From NCBI GenBank assembly GCA_014529385.2, contig CM043968.1, forward strand, positions 132,378,018-132,442,017: a DNA stretch of 64,000 nt, in the 5' to 3' direction. The position numbers and the translations under genes are program-made. Each line of letters starts with the position of its first letter. The stretch's first letter is position 1. The notes beneath the pieces were generated by a model. That model was given only the letters and a program-made list of their open reading frames with translations, searched no databases and was not told the origin of the DNA. Of this stretch, positions 11,091 through 23,980 are shown one piece after another. This DNA comes from Adiantum capillus-veneris. Lineage: Eukaryota > Streptophyta > Polypodiopsida > Polypodiales > Pteridaceae.

Positions 11091-12396
11091 TGATGGGGGC
11101 TTTTCACAAGCCAAGCTCCCATACCCCTCTTCTCTCGTCCCCACCCCATGAAAACCCCCTCTTAGGGAGGGAGTGATAAAAGACATTGAAAAAAAGTAAG
11201 AAAAAAAATAAAGTATGATTATGTAAATATATGAGAAAGGTAAAATAGGCCACCTCATGCCTGCGGGGCAGCCCATCCCCACCTTGCCTCCTTTTTCTTC
11301 ATTGTTGCCCCGTCGTGTGTCCCTTTTCCTCTCCTCCACTCAAAAGGTCAACCCCCTCTCTCTTCCCCTTTTCCTTTCTCCTTTCTCTCTCCCCTCAACC
11401 TACCCCACCTCTCACCAATAATGCATTCTAACTCATCAATAATGCACCCTAACTCACATGCAACTTATCATATCTTCCAAAATAGTATACCCCACCCCCC
11501 TTTTCTCTCTCCTATCATATCCCATGACCCAAATATCCCCCTCTCTCTCTAAAGGGCTCCATGTATCTTGTCTTGTAGCTAGATAACCTCCCCCACACTC
11601 ACACACACTTAGTTTCACTGAAAAAGGTGTCCACAGACCCATCCCCACCCGGTGGTTACCTGATTTTTCTTGTGTTCACACACATTTACACACAAATTTA
11701 CCTCTGAACACACTCCCCTCTCTCCCCTCTTGTAATTACTTTATTCTCCATGTCACCTCTCACTTTTTTTCATCAGCCCATCTCTCTCTCATGAGACTGC
11801 TGTTTTGGCACATATACACACAGCCAGACAAGTGGGGCCCACAGTCACATGGCCTATGTAGATAATGATTTCTTCATTTCTAAATTCTAGAATTTCTCCC
11901 CCTTCCTCCCCTATATAAAGAGGGGTCACTATCACACTAAAGACACACACACCATCACCAAAGAGTACACTATGCACTATGTGTGCCTAGTGCACACACA
12001 CACACACACACACCATCACCATCACCGCAATCACCATGCTCGTCTTGAGCATGAACTCTACATCCTTGGGCTATTGAAGATGAAGGGAAACTAAATGAAG
12101 GATGATGGCCGTAACCCTCACGCGAGTCTTCGCCATCAACTCCCACCTATCCGCCATGTGCTCTACCACTCTTTCCCTTCTCATTCCCCTACCCTATGCT
12201 CCCCATTTCATCGCCTTATTCTCTAAATAAAGCTTGAGGTTTTGTGAGTATTTTTTCTTGCAATGTTTTGCCCATGTGAGGTGTGCGGAATCGCCACCTA
12301 GTCTCGTGTTTGGAGTGAGCTTGTGTATGTGTGAAGGGTGTGCGGATTCGCCATCCTTTTGTGGTGCCTAAGTACTAAGCCACTATACCCCCTCCC

Positions 12397-12449
<53 letters not shown>

Positions 12450-12670
12450 TGATCTCATTCCCTTTCCTCTTCATCATTACTCCCAAGCATCCATCTCTCT
12501 TGGATGAAAAATTTGTTATGGTGGTGTGTTGTTTGCGTCCTAGCCGCTGAAGCTAGGTGGTGCCCCTGTTTGCTTTACCATGACAGGCTCGAGGCGTGCC
12601 ATTCGGTCCCCGGTGTTTTAGAGGCCGTCGGGGTTCGGGGTTCGCTTTGCTCCCGTCACTCTATTTCTCA
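11091..12670 (+). repeat. 3' LTR of element B
   Basis: Starts TGATGGGGGC after the polypurine tract and ends TTTCTCA at the join with C1. About 1.58 kb. Contains the TATA box (11912-11919), AATAAA (12226-12231) and a (CT)n run at 12400-12446 of about 47 bp, against about 17 bp in the 5' LTR. The right end is set by where the C1 sequence begins and could be a few bases off. Confidence 0.75.
12400..12446. repeat. (CT)n microsatellite in B 3' LTR
   Basis: Perfect CT repeat of about 47 bp, expanded relative to the 5' LTR of the same element (about 4758-4774). Confidence 0.9.
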
Positions 12671-15600
12671 GGTATCTATGGTTGCAGCTAGGTGTACCCA
12701 GTATACGTTGTCTGATTCCGTCATACCCGGTAACACATCCATGTAAGGAGAATCTTGGCGAATGTCTGTATCCTTCTTACAAGTGTAACAATATTGTAGT
12801 GGGGCCGAGTGAACTGTGGTGTCAGAGCGATGATCAATAATGGTTTTACTCCCTAAGGGGTGTACCTTACCAGTCACCAAATCCACTCTAAGCACAGAGT
12901 CTTGGAATTGCAAATAGACATGATTTTTAGACCAATCATGAACCATTTGTGCTTCCCTCATGAATGGTCGTCCTAAAATCATTTCATATGACATAAGGTG
13001 TTTAGAGAAATCCATTACAATGAACGTATGTCGTACCTTGTGTCCTAGAACTTTGATCTTAAGATCCTTGAGCATCCCCATAGGTTTGGCTATGGTGCCA
13101 TTTGCCATCTTTACCACAATGTTAGTAACACTGAGGTGGGGTTTTCCCATGGATTCCCAACAATCTTTTGTAACGATGCTAACTCCTGCACCACCATCAA
13201 GAATTCCCTTCATAGTTAATCCCTTGGTAGTGATGGGTAGGGTCGCATTAGACTCGTCGCCTTCAAAATACTGCCCTAATTCGTTAATGGGTACCTCGAT
13301 CACAGACTCGTGTCCATCTAAGTCAAGTGATTGCACATGATTTTCCTCATCAGTCATAATCGAGTCAGGCCTATTTGGTTGCGCAAACTGCGGTAATCCC
13401 ATTGGTAGCTCTCCGTTAAGGAATGCTCGAAGTGCAAAGAATAACTCAGGATCTCCATACAGCTTTGCTATGATCGTGGTTCGGACCTCAGAAGACATGA
13501 AGTCCACTAGTTTGGCAACATTCATTGGCATTTTGCAGGGTGTAGGTCCTTGACTAGGAACTGGTGAGGATGGAATCTCATATTCTTCAATGGGATCAGG
13601 TATTCCTTCGTTAAACATCCTTTCCAACAAGAAACGTGTATGATCACTTTGTGATGTCCCGTCCTCACTCCCTTCTTGGATGATACTAGATATGGCTAAC
13701 GGTCTATGGTTCATGTGGGGTGGATGAACTTGCGTGAGAAACACTGTGTCATGAATTTGGACATGCATGGGTTCTGGTTCCAGTTTCCTTTGAGTCTCCT
13801 CCACTAAACCTCTTAGATGTTTCACCTGCTCAATCTCGTCTACTGGGTTTGGGTACGTCCCAATCTTCTTTTTACGATTCTTCCCTTTTTGCCCCTGCGG
13901 TTTATCTTGGGGGTCTTGGATTGGATTTGGAAACACTTGTGGTATTTTCAGAGGCTCTTTATGGTTTTCTCTTATTCAGTTTTCATTTGGTTCCATGTTA
14001 CGGTTTTCTTTGTCGGTATTTCCCTTTGTGGTATTGGTTCTAGTCTCCATTGTCTCGATTGAATCTGAATCATCCTCGAGGTCATTCATATACACGGGGT
14101 CATCCCCTGTTCCTATGTTTGTTTTGGAACTTGGCTTTGAATTTCCCGTATTCTGCGACCTCTTCCTTTGTGTCTTCTTTTTCTTTGCTTGGATAACTGA
14201 CGCGGTATCTCTCTCTTTGAGGATATGGCCTGGCCCTTGAAGCATGGACCGTGTAATCGCATAAGCGAGTGCGACGGGTGGTATTGGCGATGTCACACTA
14301 GCAATTTCGACCAAATTTAGGGGTGTGATTTTAGGAGCATTTGGGTTATAGGGGCATTGGGCAATCAAGTGATCTATGCTACAACGATTACATGTGAGTA
14401 TTGGCATTGCAGACGTGCTCCCTTGATTCATTTGCATCTGTGCAGCATTCTTTTGCGGCGTAATAGGGCACTCCGCTGCCCGATGTGGTCCACCACACTC
14501 GTAGCATTGAAGAGGTGGCCTCCTAGCTTGGGTGTTGATATTTTGACCTCTGGATGCGAGAGCAGCAGCTTGATAAACCGGCTTGACTTGCCCCCAACAA
14601 TATTCCATGTAGTATATAGGACACTCTTCCAATATATCAAGTCCGTAGGAAATACTAGTGTCTATTTCCTCCTCACAGCCATCTGCATAAGCATTAGATG
14701 GCTCGCAACCCACTTGGTTCATAGGGGCGACTCTTGGATGCGGGGGCTGCAGTCTTAGCACAGGAGGTGGTAGCGGTGTAGCTTGTACAACATTTTGAGA
14801 TCTAGGGACCATGTGTTGCGGTAGTTGCTCAGCAGGTGGAGCAGGCATCAATACAGGAGCTCGAGGTGCATCAGTCCAGGCTACAGGTGGTCTATTTTCC
14901 ATCATACGTTTGATCATTAAACAATCCTTAGCTTGGTGACCATACCTACCACATGCGTTGCAAGTTCCATTAAATTTTACTCTAAACGTAGGGCACTCAC
15001 TAGTGCTATGTGGACCTAAGAAAATGGAACACCATTGTTGCTCCCTTCTTGGATACATGTGACTATTTTGAGGGGGTCGATTATCCTTAAGAGACTCTTG
15101 GATTGCCTTGGTCATGGGTTCATACTCAATGGCTTGTGAGCTAGTGGATCTCGTGTCAGTAGACACCCTCATGCCTGCTATCATCAAGTTGTCCTCTAAT
15201 TGGATTTCATTGGCAGTGACATCTTCTCAGGTTGTGATACCTCTAATCACTAGTCCATTATAGATTCCTTCATTCCTCAACCCTCGAATGAATCGATCAA
15301 GCAGTTGGTTATTGTTGAAGCGCTCATTTACAGGGAAGTGAGAGTTTAAGTGCTTTAGACGACTAATGAAGTCCCTTACTGACTCTCCTTCCTTACGTTC
15401 GGCCTTCTGTAGCTGAGACGCTACACCCCAAAGCACACCTTCTCGTATGTACTCCTTTAGAAACAAACTTTGAAGGGTAGGGTAGATTGTTTTCTCGTCC
15501 ACCCTTAGGGTTTTATACCAATCTCCAGCCTTCCCACTTAATGTCAAGCTTAAGGCATTGCACTTATGTAGTTCGTTGCGTTCCCCTAAGGAATCACATA

Positions 15601-17028
15601 CTTGTTCAAAAACTTCAATGTGTTTTCTAGCATCTTCGTCCCCATTGAATTTTTGCGTTAGTTTGGCAATTTGTACTGCCTTACTTCTAGGCTCTCTATC
15701 AGATGCATGACGCATATTTTCTGCGATAGATCGACCTATGGTTTGAGAAAACACTGCCAAGTCACCTATGTGAGGAGGCACGGCCGGTGGAGGTACTCTT
15801 GGAATCATATGTGGGAGAGGGACGGGTACCGGTCTTGGCATATGTGTGGATGATGCAGGATATGGAACATAACCGGACATAGGTCCACTCGGATAAGGGC
15901 TAAGGAGCGGCACTCGAGGAGCATAAAGAAGTGGTACAATTGGAGGTGTGGGGGCCATGTGTGCATAAGGGGCTAGAGGCACATACGGTCGAGGCCCCAT
16001 ATTAGGTACTACGACACTAGGTAGTGGCACTGCGCTAACCGTAGATGTCATCGGTACATTCTCTGTCAGGCCTATCCCTGGAGTGAGCACTGTGTTTTCC
16101 TTAATAGAGGGTTGAGCCAAGTTAGGGAAGCTAAAGTTGTCGCTCGGAGGCTCAGATTGCATAGAGACCCCAGGTGAAATGACGTAAGATGGGTCCATGG
16201 GACTCATTAGAGGAGTCTCCATTTGTGATAGAGTAGGCTGTTGAGCCTTGCTCGTATCCAGAAATCTCATGGGGCCAGTTGAGAGTATATTTACCTCTCG
16301 GTTTTGCCTTTCTGATTGAATAATTCCATGGATAACATTACAGATCATTTTTTGTTGATCTTCGATGCTCGTGGCACTAGAGGTGGATTGTACAATCTCT
16401 ATCCATCCTACATGTTAGGCGTGGCCAGAGTGTAGATCCGTCAACACCTCAGTGTGGAGGTCGTATGTCCAATGATCATTAATGAAAAATCCTTCTAGAG
16501 TCGACGTGTTAACGGTTTCTTGTGAGGTAGAAGCAATGTTGCTCCCGTGGTTTTACTTGTCACCAACGGTACTCTAGAGGGAACTTCTGAAGGAGGCATC
16601 TCAACAGGGCCTTCTTGGTAAGAAGTTGGAAGGATATCCACATGGACACTCTTTGGGGGTGTGGGGTCCACGTGTGATGTGAAAGGAGAGTCCACTTCCC
16701 CACCCCCTTTGTGTGCTTCATTTGCATCAGGTTCCGAGCGAGTAGCTCTACCTAATGTTTCCATGAAACGGCTAAACATACTAGTACTAGGCTGTGGAGC
16801 TTCGGGAGGTGCATGGCCTTCTCTCTCAGTGTTTTGGGTAAGGTATGCTTCCATGATTTTTGAGTCGAAGGAGGAATCACTAGCGGCTATTTTAGGGTCT
16901 TGGGTGGTGCTACCTTGTGTCCCCGCTGAGGGTCTGGAGCCTATCGTGGATGGGTAATGGGTGTCCGTATGAACATAGGCACCCTCAATATGCTCGTGTT
17001 CTAGCACCCGCCCAGAGCGTAAGTGCAT
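12668..17028 (-). pseudogene. gag: C1 gag and protease
   Basis: Starts MHLRSGRVL at 17028. A long Ser/Pro-rich N-terminal region precedes the gag capsid domain (KFNGDEDARKHIEVFEQV, SGKAGDWYKTL; about 15700-15250). Zinc knuckles follow: CNACGRYGHQAKDC plus CX2CX3HX4C modules CYECGGPHRAAEC and CNRCSIDHLIAQC; a further one has Phe for the second Cys (CSIFLGPH). The protease is in the last third (ILDGGAGVSIV; MILGRPFM). Breaks: one-base deletion near 16545, stops near 16415, at 15227-15229 and near 13976. Comparison with C2 places each break. It also lacks about 57 bases that C2 has near 15110. Confidence 0.85.
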
Positions 17029-18003
17029 GTGCTTTTGATACCCTAAGGTGTCAAAAAGCTGCTCTAGGAGGCCTTGTGACTAGTCTTTTGCGTGTTTTTG
17101 TTTTTTTTTTTGCTAGATTTTTTAGAGCGTGTCGTGGAATGGGCCGTGTGATAGCTCGAAACGAGCGTATTGCTAGGAGGGACGCGCTGTGCTTTACAGC
17201 CCACCGTTTGGTTCTATTTTGCTCCGAAAAAGCCCGAAACAGTCTTTTCCTAGATGGGGAACTAGGCTCCAAATAGCAAGTCTAAGGGTGCAAGTGGGAA
17301 GAGAAGGGAGGAGAGTGGAGGACTTGCCCCACATGCTCTCATTCCCTCTTGAGGGGGTAGGGTATATATATAAGAGTGACTCTAGTATATATCATAAGAC
17401 TGAGGCCTGGGCTTGGGCTTGGGCTTGGGCTTGGGCTTGGGCTTGGGAAAATGATCCTGATCCCGATCAAAATTTTAGTGCTCCCCCCAGTCACTCACGC
17501 TTAAATATTTTCTATTTTTTTTATAACCTCCCCCTCTCTCACGTTTTTATTTTCCGATTATATTTTTTTTGGATATTATTTGGTACGCGTTTTGGTGCGC
17601 GTTGACGTCACCTAACTATTTACTGTCTCACCTACCTACTGACCTGCTAATCAGTGGTTCACCTGATTACTAACCTACTTAATTAACTAACTGTGCGCCT
17701 AACTATGCACAAACCAGAAAACACAGAAAATGCAGAAAATTGAAACATGGCAGAACTGTGCAGTGCAAACAAGAAAATGCAGAAACGCAAGAAATGCTAA
17801 CTGTGTAAGCTGAAATCAGATCTTAACAGAACTAGCAAAACAGAGCTTAACAGAACACAGAAAACTTGAATACAGTCAACAACATTGTGTCTTTCTCTAC
17901 TATTTTTGGATAACAACAATAATCAAACTTAAGCCGCGCCTTTCCTACATAAAAATAGCTTCAATACAATTTACAGGTCGCCATTGGAGCTTCACGCGCA
18001 GCA
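17029..18003 (-). other. C1 leader between primer-binding site and gag
   Basis: About 1 kb with no convincing ORF. It contains a hexamer run (17406-17453), a TATATATAAG stretch near 17365 and A-rich sequence. The same leader is present in C2 (49673-50670). Confidence 0.7.
17406..17453. repeat. GGGCTT hexamer repeat in C1 leader
   Basis: About seven tandem copies. C2 has about five with one variant unit (50056-50092), so copy number changed after the copies separated. Confidence 0.9.
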
Positions 18004-18023
18004 GCTCCCCGGCAGCGGCGCCA
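18004..18023 (-). other. Primer-binding site of C1
   Basis: Minus strand reads TGGCGCCGCTGCCGGGGAGC, four bases from the LTR edge. It resembles the site used by Athila-type plant gypsy elements (tRNA-Asp type). C2 has a copy with changes at 50671-50690. Confidence 0.7.
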
Positions 18024-18027
18024 AAAA

Positions 18028-18380
18028 TGTCAAGGCTAGGGACTTGCTATGCGCCGTGTGCGAGCCACAAAGGCTCCTAGCACATAGTCATACAATAGAC
18101 AAGCTCACAAGGAAGAATGGTGTGTCACTCACCTTCCTGCGTAGTTGCCAATGAAGGATTCCCGCGCTGCGAAGAAGAGGGAGACGCCGCTACGCAGTGC
18201 TCAACCGCCTCACCGCCGTCGTGCCGCCACAACGCTCGATCACACACACACTCTCACACACTCTCTCTCTCTCTCTCACACACGTACACACACACACACA
18301 CAAGGAGATGGTGAAGGAGAAGGTGGAGATGGAGCAAGAGTAGCTTCTATTGCACAATGAGAGAATGAGTAAAAATTAGG
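18028..18380 (-). repeat. Partial 5' LTR of C1
   Basis: Starts TGTCAAGGCTAGG on the plus strand and matches the C2 LTR from 50695 to about 51090, then stops at AAAAATTAGG. The remaining 207 bp found in C2 are absent. Confidence 0.85.
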
Positions 18381-19619
18381 TCATGCAAAAGCTAAAAACA
18401 TTTGTGCACCCCCTTTTCATTTATGCGTGGAGACCGTCACACAATCATACCATACCATCAATGTCCACATCCTTGCTCTTAAATAGCAACTATGGCATAC
18501 GAACTAAAATGAGAAAACTAATGCACTCATGATGTTTTCAAGTGATGGTACAAGGCTCTTGATGCCCAAAATTTGGAAATGATTTGTCACTTACCCTTTC
18601 AAAGCTCGGTCATTTTGTAGTGCATAATCATTTTAGAAATGAGGAAAAGCACTAATAATTGCAGGAATAAAAAACAAGTCCTACACTTTGCATAGAGAGA
18701 TTTGTTTCAATAAAAAGCACAAGGATACTCTTTCATAGCACAATTGACAAATTTCTTTTAAAACTTTCTTGAGTGGGCAAAAATAGCAATTTTTTGGCAT
18801 AGTGTCTCATTGATCATGGTTTTTGCTACTTCATGCATTCCTCAAAAGATCCAAAAATTATTTTCTCTCCCTTCTTGACTCTCGAGTTTGAGCCAAGGCA
18901 CGCCAGTCAAACTGCCCAATATCAGTATTTTTTTATTTTTATTTTTTTTACTCGCACTCCCAACTGGCTCATGAATCTTGAGAGGTCAAGCTTGACTAGT
19001 TGAGCTAGGTGGGAATCTTCCTTTGTTGCATTTTTTGTATTTATATAGTTTTGGCGGTTTTGGCCAGCTATGGGAGGGAGAGTGAGAGAGAGACTAAGCT
19101 ATTGGCCGGCTATGGAGCATGGGGTGAAAGAGAGAGAGAGAGTGTGTGCATGTGCTTTGTCATAATAATCAATATCTAATTCTCCTAAATGATTTTCTCA
19201 TATTAAACTGATCATTTAATGTGGGGAAGTGCCAAGGGAGAAAAAGCTAGAATATTGGTTAAGCTAGCAGACCGGCCACAGTAGGGATCCAAAGGAGGGA
19301 AAATAGGGATCCAAAGGGGGGGCCATCTGCAAAAGAGCCATGTGAAACAATGGGACAAAAAGACCCTAAGGTTCAGCCCATTAAGACTTCCAAAATGCTA
19401 AGGTTCCAAAATTCAAAGGTTGTGTCCAAAGGTCAACCCTAGGAAAAATTGGATGCTTTGTGTGTGCCCTAAAAGTCTTTGCACATCCCTACATGGGAGG
19501 GGGCGAGCCCCAAAGCTAGGGGACGAGAGAGAAAGCCACACACACACACACAGGCTCCCTTTACACAAAGGGAATGAGGGACACATGTCAGCTCCCTAGG
19601 CCAGATGCCCACAAGGTGT

Positions 19620-19970
19620 GCCCAGTTCCTATTGGAAGACCCTTGAAGTGGACCAATGAGAATTAAGCTAGAGTAAATCTAGTTTAATTAATTTAAAAAC
19701 ATTTAATAAAAGAAACCAATGAGAAGTAAGTCTCCTAGAAGACTATTGGGCAATCTCCCAAGGGGTCCAATGAGCATTCAGGAGCCCCATGGCTTGCCTG
19801 ATTCCTATTGGCCAGGAGGCAAAGGGGTCCAATGAGAGTTTAGTTTAATTATTTAATTACCTAAAGCTCTCTCAAAAGGGGAAAGGGGGACACATGTCAG
19901 AAGGCTATCACTTATGCTGCTTAATTCCTATTGGCTTGACCTGGGGAGGTCCAATGAGGCAAAAGCCAGA
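19620..19970. repeat. Degenerate array of CCAAT and ATTGG motifs
   Basis: At least four (G/A)(T/A)CCAATGAG copies (near 19655, 19768, 19830, 19948), one AACCAATGAG (near 19714), and TCCTATTGG three times (near 19625, 19801, 19925), separated by 30-90 bp. This could be a degenerate tandem repeat of an LTR or a promoter-like cluster. No reading frame downstream supports a host promoter. Confidence 0.5.
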
Positions 19971-20858
19971 CCTAATTAGCAGCTAGGGCTCGCCCAAGAG
20001 AGAGGGGGGGCTGATTTTTGCTTGGCATTGACACACACACTCTCACACTTGACCATGTGTGAAGGGAAAATACTCTATCTCCTCCCAAGCTTTAATGGAG
20101 AGCTCATCACCTACTCCAAGCTTGTGAGATAGAAGCCTACATCAACACTCTCTTGGCATATGGATGCAAATCCAACCAAGAGCCAAGCTTCAATGCATGC
20201 TCATCTTCTCTACCAAGCTAATTACTAAGCTAAGCTATGCTAATATGAGTGATTATGTGAGGAGATGTACATCTTTCTCGTAAGATACTTCTTTTTCTTC
20301 TCAATCTACTCTCATACCCTGCTAGCTCTCACCATCTTCGAAGGTGTGTGAGGTCTTGGGTCTGAGAACGGGGATAATTCAAGTTGTGTTTGATTAAGTG
20401 TTTTGCTTGGTGTATGAAGCTTCCATCTTCATTGCACTAGCTAGTCTTGAAGGAACAAAAAGAATTGTATTGTACAATGTCTCTCTTGATGGGAGAAACC
20501 ATAATACAAAGCCTTTTGGAGGGGGGACCGGCTCCATACAAATCCGGTCCTCAACTTTTGTCAATAGCTTAATTTCTCTCTCTTTTGAAAGTATTGTCGA
20601 TGCTATCTAACTAGGTGTTATGCTTTTTGTTTCTCTCTCCACCCAAGCACTCTTGTAATTCTCATTAGGAATCTATTCTAATGAAATGCCCACTATGTTC
20701 ATGCTAATTTCCGCTACACATAAGATTTTAGGCCATTAAATGTTACATGCTTTGTTCCATCAATTGCAAGAAGCCGCAAACGGTGGCAAGTGGCCAAGAC
20801 TGCACGACAATTGAGAAAAGTTTGTGAGCCAATGAGGTGATAAGAGGCACTGATATTT

Positions 20859-20861
<3 letters not shown>

Positions 20862-20897
<36 letters not shown>
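20862..20897. repeat. (TG)n microsatellite
   Basis: About 36 bp of TG. Confidence 0.9.
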
Positions 20898-20898
<1 letters not shown>

Positions 20899-22197
20899 TC
20901 GGCTATTCTCAACAAGTCTACAAGTGGGGTCAGGATTGCAATTTGACCAAGCACTAAAGCCGAGCTCCATATTGGCCGCTTGTGTGTGTGTGTGTTTGTG
21001 AAAACGCCAAGGGGACGGGCATTGTGTGTGTGTGTGTTGTGAGCGCCAAGCCCTGCAGAACAGTGTGTAGGCTCCATCTCTGGTTTTTTTTCATTTTAAT
21101 TTCTATTGTTTATCATTACCTCAAGGGGAAGTTTCCACATGACACAACATCACAAGGGATTCCATTATGAGGAGAGCTATGGCATGCATGTAAGTTGACG
21201 AATCAAATATCATTTGGATGCCCCAATTGACCATCAGTCATTGAAAATCAAGTGCTCTTGGATAGGCGCACACATTCAATGTTGCCCCAATTTTTTTGCA
21301 TTTAGGCTTATCCAATGATTGAATTAGCCTAACATACACATCAATTACATGATTTCACACTCACATATCATCAATTCCATCAATTTTTATGCACGCACAC
21401 ACTCAAGATTAGGTGCACACACACTTCAATTTTATGGCAGTTTTTTTCCTCTTTGGTGCATTACACACACAATGATTTTATGCACACACATGAATTCTTA
21501 TTCCAAATCAAGATTAATCTTGACACACACTTCATCAAACAACTAGTCAAATTTGACCATCAATTTCATTCCAAAACAATCAAATTAGGTGCAAAGTGTA
21601 GGTCAATTGACTTACACACCTAATTTTAGCACTAAATTAGCAACTCATTGGAATCAAATTAATCACCCAAAAATTGAATGATTAGGTCAATGCACTTACA
21701 ATCGATCACATCAAAGCTAATCCTTGCTCCACAAGATGATTCCATCATGCACGCACATGTGTGGCTCTTCCAAATTATCCCAAAAAATGATCATTGTCGG
21801 CCAAAAATCAAAACTCAAATCATCAAATTGGGCTGGATTAGCACAATTAACTTGATAAAAGTGTTGATTCCACCTCTTATCAGGGGACTAATATACATTA
21901 CACTTCAAATGTTAGTGGTTAGGCCAGCAAAGTTAGTTAAAATTAGCATAGAATTAGTACAATAAGCATGGAAATGAACCGAAATTAGCAATGGTTAGTG
22001 AGAAGTTAGTGAAATTGGGGGTTTGGGGTGTTCATAACTCAACAACTTGCTTCAATTACTTGCACAAACATCATCAAATCAAACCAAAATTGAGTTGCAC
22101 ACACTCAAAAACCAATGAAATTAGCAATGAAATTACTCTATTCTAAACATCATATACTCATTAGCTTAGGTTATTGATCCCCGAGAGCAGTGCCAAA

Positions 22198-22895
22198 TGT
22201 TAAGGGCAATTGTAGCATAGCCTAATCAACCCAAGACCAAAAAAATTATCAATCCTAGGATCGGCAGCCCGGCTAGGGCATGGAAGCAGGAGCATCAGAT
22301 GTATTGAATGAGAGTATTCAAGAGAATGTTCATCCAATGCAAAAGAGATTAGCCATGAATCACTAACTCTAATCACATCATCAATCAAACATCACCTACA
22401 CACATTAAGTCCACCGAAGTCCGACTTACCATAGACTAGAATCCCAAAGCACACTCATACACACTAATTGCATTGGTGTCGGCCTCTCCAATCACCACAT
22501 GCCAATCAAGGAACTTCATCAAAAGCTACATACGCAAGGTGAATGGTGCTAGAGTTTCATCAAACCCATCCACACACACAAGCAAACAATAAGGCATATA
22601 CACTAATTATAAGATTAAGAATCAACTTAATCAACCTAATTAGAGATGTTAAATATCACAAATCGAATGCTCATAGAAGGATAGGAGTGGTCAATAAGCA
22701 AGAAGTCATCACACATACTCAAATCTAGAATAATGAGACGGTGAAACTACTTCATGACATAATGGAATAGAGAAGAAGTAGACTAATGAAGACATTAGAG
22801 ATTAGATTAAGAAATGGTTCTCTAATTAAAACGGATTAGCACTAGTCTCTTAAGCACGGGCATTAAGCTCAAGGCTAGGCCATCCATAAAGTGAA

Positions 22896-22943
<48 letters not shown>

Positions 22944-23191
22944 AAAGTGGATCCTCAAGAGTGGATACTTAAGAATGAAGCCTCCTTGCATAAAGGCTTC
23001 GTTATAAAGGATTGCACCACAATCCCTTCTACTATGGGTTTAAGTTGAGCCCTCTAGCTAGCATATACAACTTTGGAACTCCCAATGAGCCCAAGACCTT
23101 ATACAAAGTGAGTAGGAAATATTGTGCACATCCATAGCACATCTCCCGCTTGATGCATAATTGGTGTATCCTGTATTAGCGGCTACTAACA
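22198..23191 (-). repeat. LTR of a minus-strand element in A2
   Basis: Counterpart of 247-1259. TGTTAAGGG...CTACTAACA on the plus strand, with a primer-binding-like site to the left (about 22175-22195) and the H integrase relic directly to the right. Contains a GA microsatellite at 22899-22939. Confidence 0.6.
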
Positions 23192-23980
23192 ATAGATGAG
23201 TATGCTACTAACCCTGAATTTAAAGATGTAATGTCAGCCCTTGCTTTGGGGAAGAAATAGGAACCATTTACCTGGTAGGATGGTTATCTTCTCCATGGCA
23301 ATAGGCTATGCGTTACCCATTCCCTTCATGAGAAAGTCATGTATGAATCCCATGCTCCTCCCTATGCAGGGCATAAAGGCATTCAAACTACTCCTTGAGG
23401 AGTAGAGACAAACTTCTATTGGCTTACCATGAAAGTGGACATACAAAAATATGTGTGGTATGCCAAAAGACTAAGTATGATAGAGAGAAGAAACCTGGAT
23501 TACTCCTGCCATTGCCAATCCCTAATTCACCATGGGAGAGTATATCCATGGATTTTATCTTTGGATTACCCAAGTCTATCCATGTGAATACGGGAATATG
23601 GACAATACTCGATAGGTTTAGCAAGCAAGCACACTTTATTCCTATAAAAAAGACTATTAAGGCACACCAAATGGAAACCCTCTTCTTAGGTTTTCAAACA
23701 CCATGGATTACCAACATCCATCATGTCAGATAGAGATCCTAGAATGACTAGTAATTTTTGGAAAGATCTCTTTGAAAATCTAGGTACAAGATTGAATTTC
23801 TCTTTGGCCTATCACTTACAAACGGATGGCCAAAGTGAGATAGCCAATCTTACGATACTCGATCTACTAAACACTTATGTTACAGAAGTAGATCAACACT
23901 CACAATGGGAGAAGTACTTACCTCTTGTAGAGTATGCGTACAATAATATTGTCCATACTACTACAAGAAAACGAGTGTGA
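23192..23980 (+). pseudogene. Gypsy integrase relic H, copy in A2
   Basis: Fuller version of the relic in A1. Zinc-binding part ending CVVCQKTKYD, then the catalytic core: first Asp in MDFIFGLP (about 23550), second Asp in MSDRDPRM (about 23725) and Glu in TDGQSEIAN (about 23840). Stops lie upstream near 23260-23400 and the frame is shifted near 23715 between the first and second Asp. It ends at the same stop as A1 (TTRKRV). A chromovirus-like gypsy is possible, but the fragment is too short to assign. Confidence 0.8.

Larger units (their letters stand above)
3591..12670 (+). mobile_element. Element B: Tat-like Ty3/gypsy retrotransposon
   Basis: About 9.1 kb. Order: partial 5' LTR (3591-4972), primer-binding site, leader ORF, gag, protease, reverse transcriptase/RNase H, second RNase H, integrase, polypurine tract, full 3' LTR (11091-12670). 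A second RNase H just before integrase is a known mark of the Tat group. The coding frame is broken by stops at about 6557, 7004 and 9377 and by frameshifts near 7980, 8430 and 9045, so it is not autonomous. The first 117 bp of the 5' LTR are missing and no target duplication can be matched. Confidence 0.9.
12671..18380 (-). mobile_element. C1: truncated gypsy of family C
   Basis: Minus strand. From right to left: partial LTR (18028-18380), primer-binding site, leader, gag with zinc knuckles, protease, then an abrupt end at the B 3' LTR. Reverse transcriptase, integrase and the 3' LTR are missing. The LTR, leader and gag are near-identical to C2 (46936-51090). The LTR is also cut on its outer side, losing the part matching about 51091-51297, so both ends are broken. 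Confidence 0.85.
18381..21964. other. Non-coding stretch between C1 and A2
   Basis: No gene with recognisable homology on either strand. It contains GA-rich runs near 19070-19145, a CCAAT/ATTGG-rich block (19620-19970), TG repeats (20862-20897, with shorter runs near 20980 and 21023) and CA-rich sequence. The part nearest 21964 may be the internal region of the minus-strand element whose LTR is at 22198. A short open frame at 20398-20610 shows no domain and is probably chance. Confidence 0.6.

Noticed and set aside
17189-17605. Plus-strand frame with an Ala-Trp repeat in the C1 leader
   Set aside because: Produced by the GGGCTT hexamer; opposite strand to the element genes.
20398-20610. 70-codon plus-strand frame
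   Set aside because: No domain and no second copy in the window; composition like its flanks.
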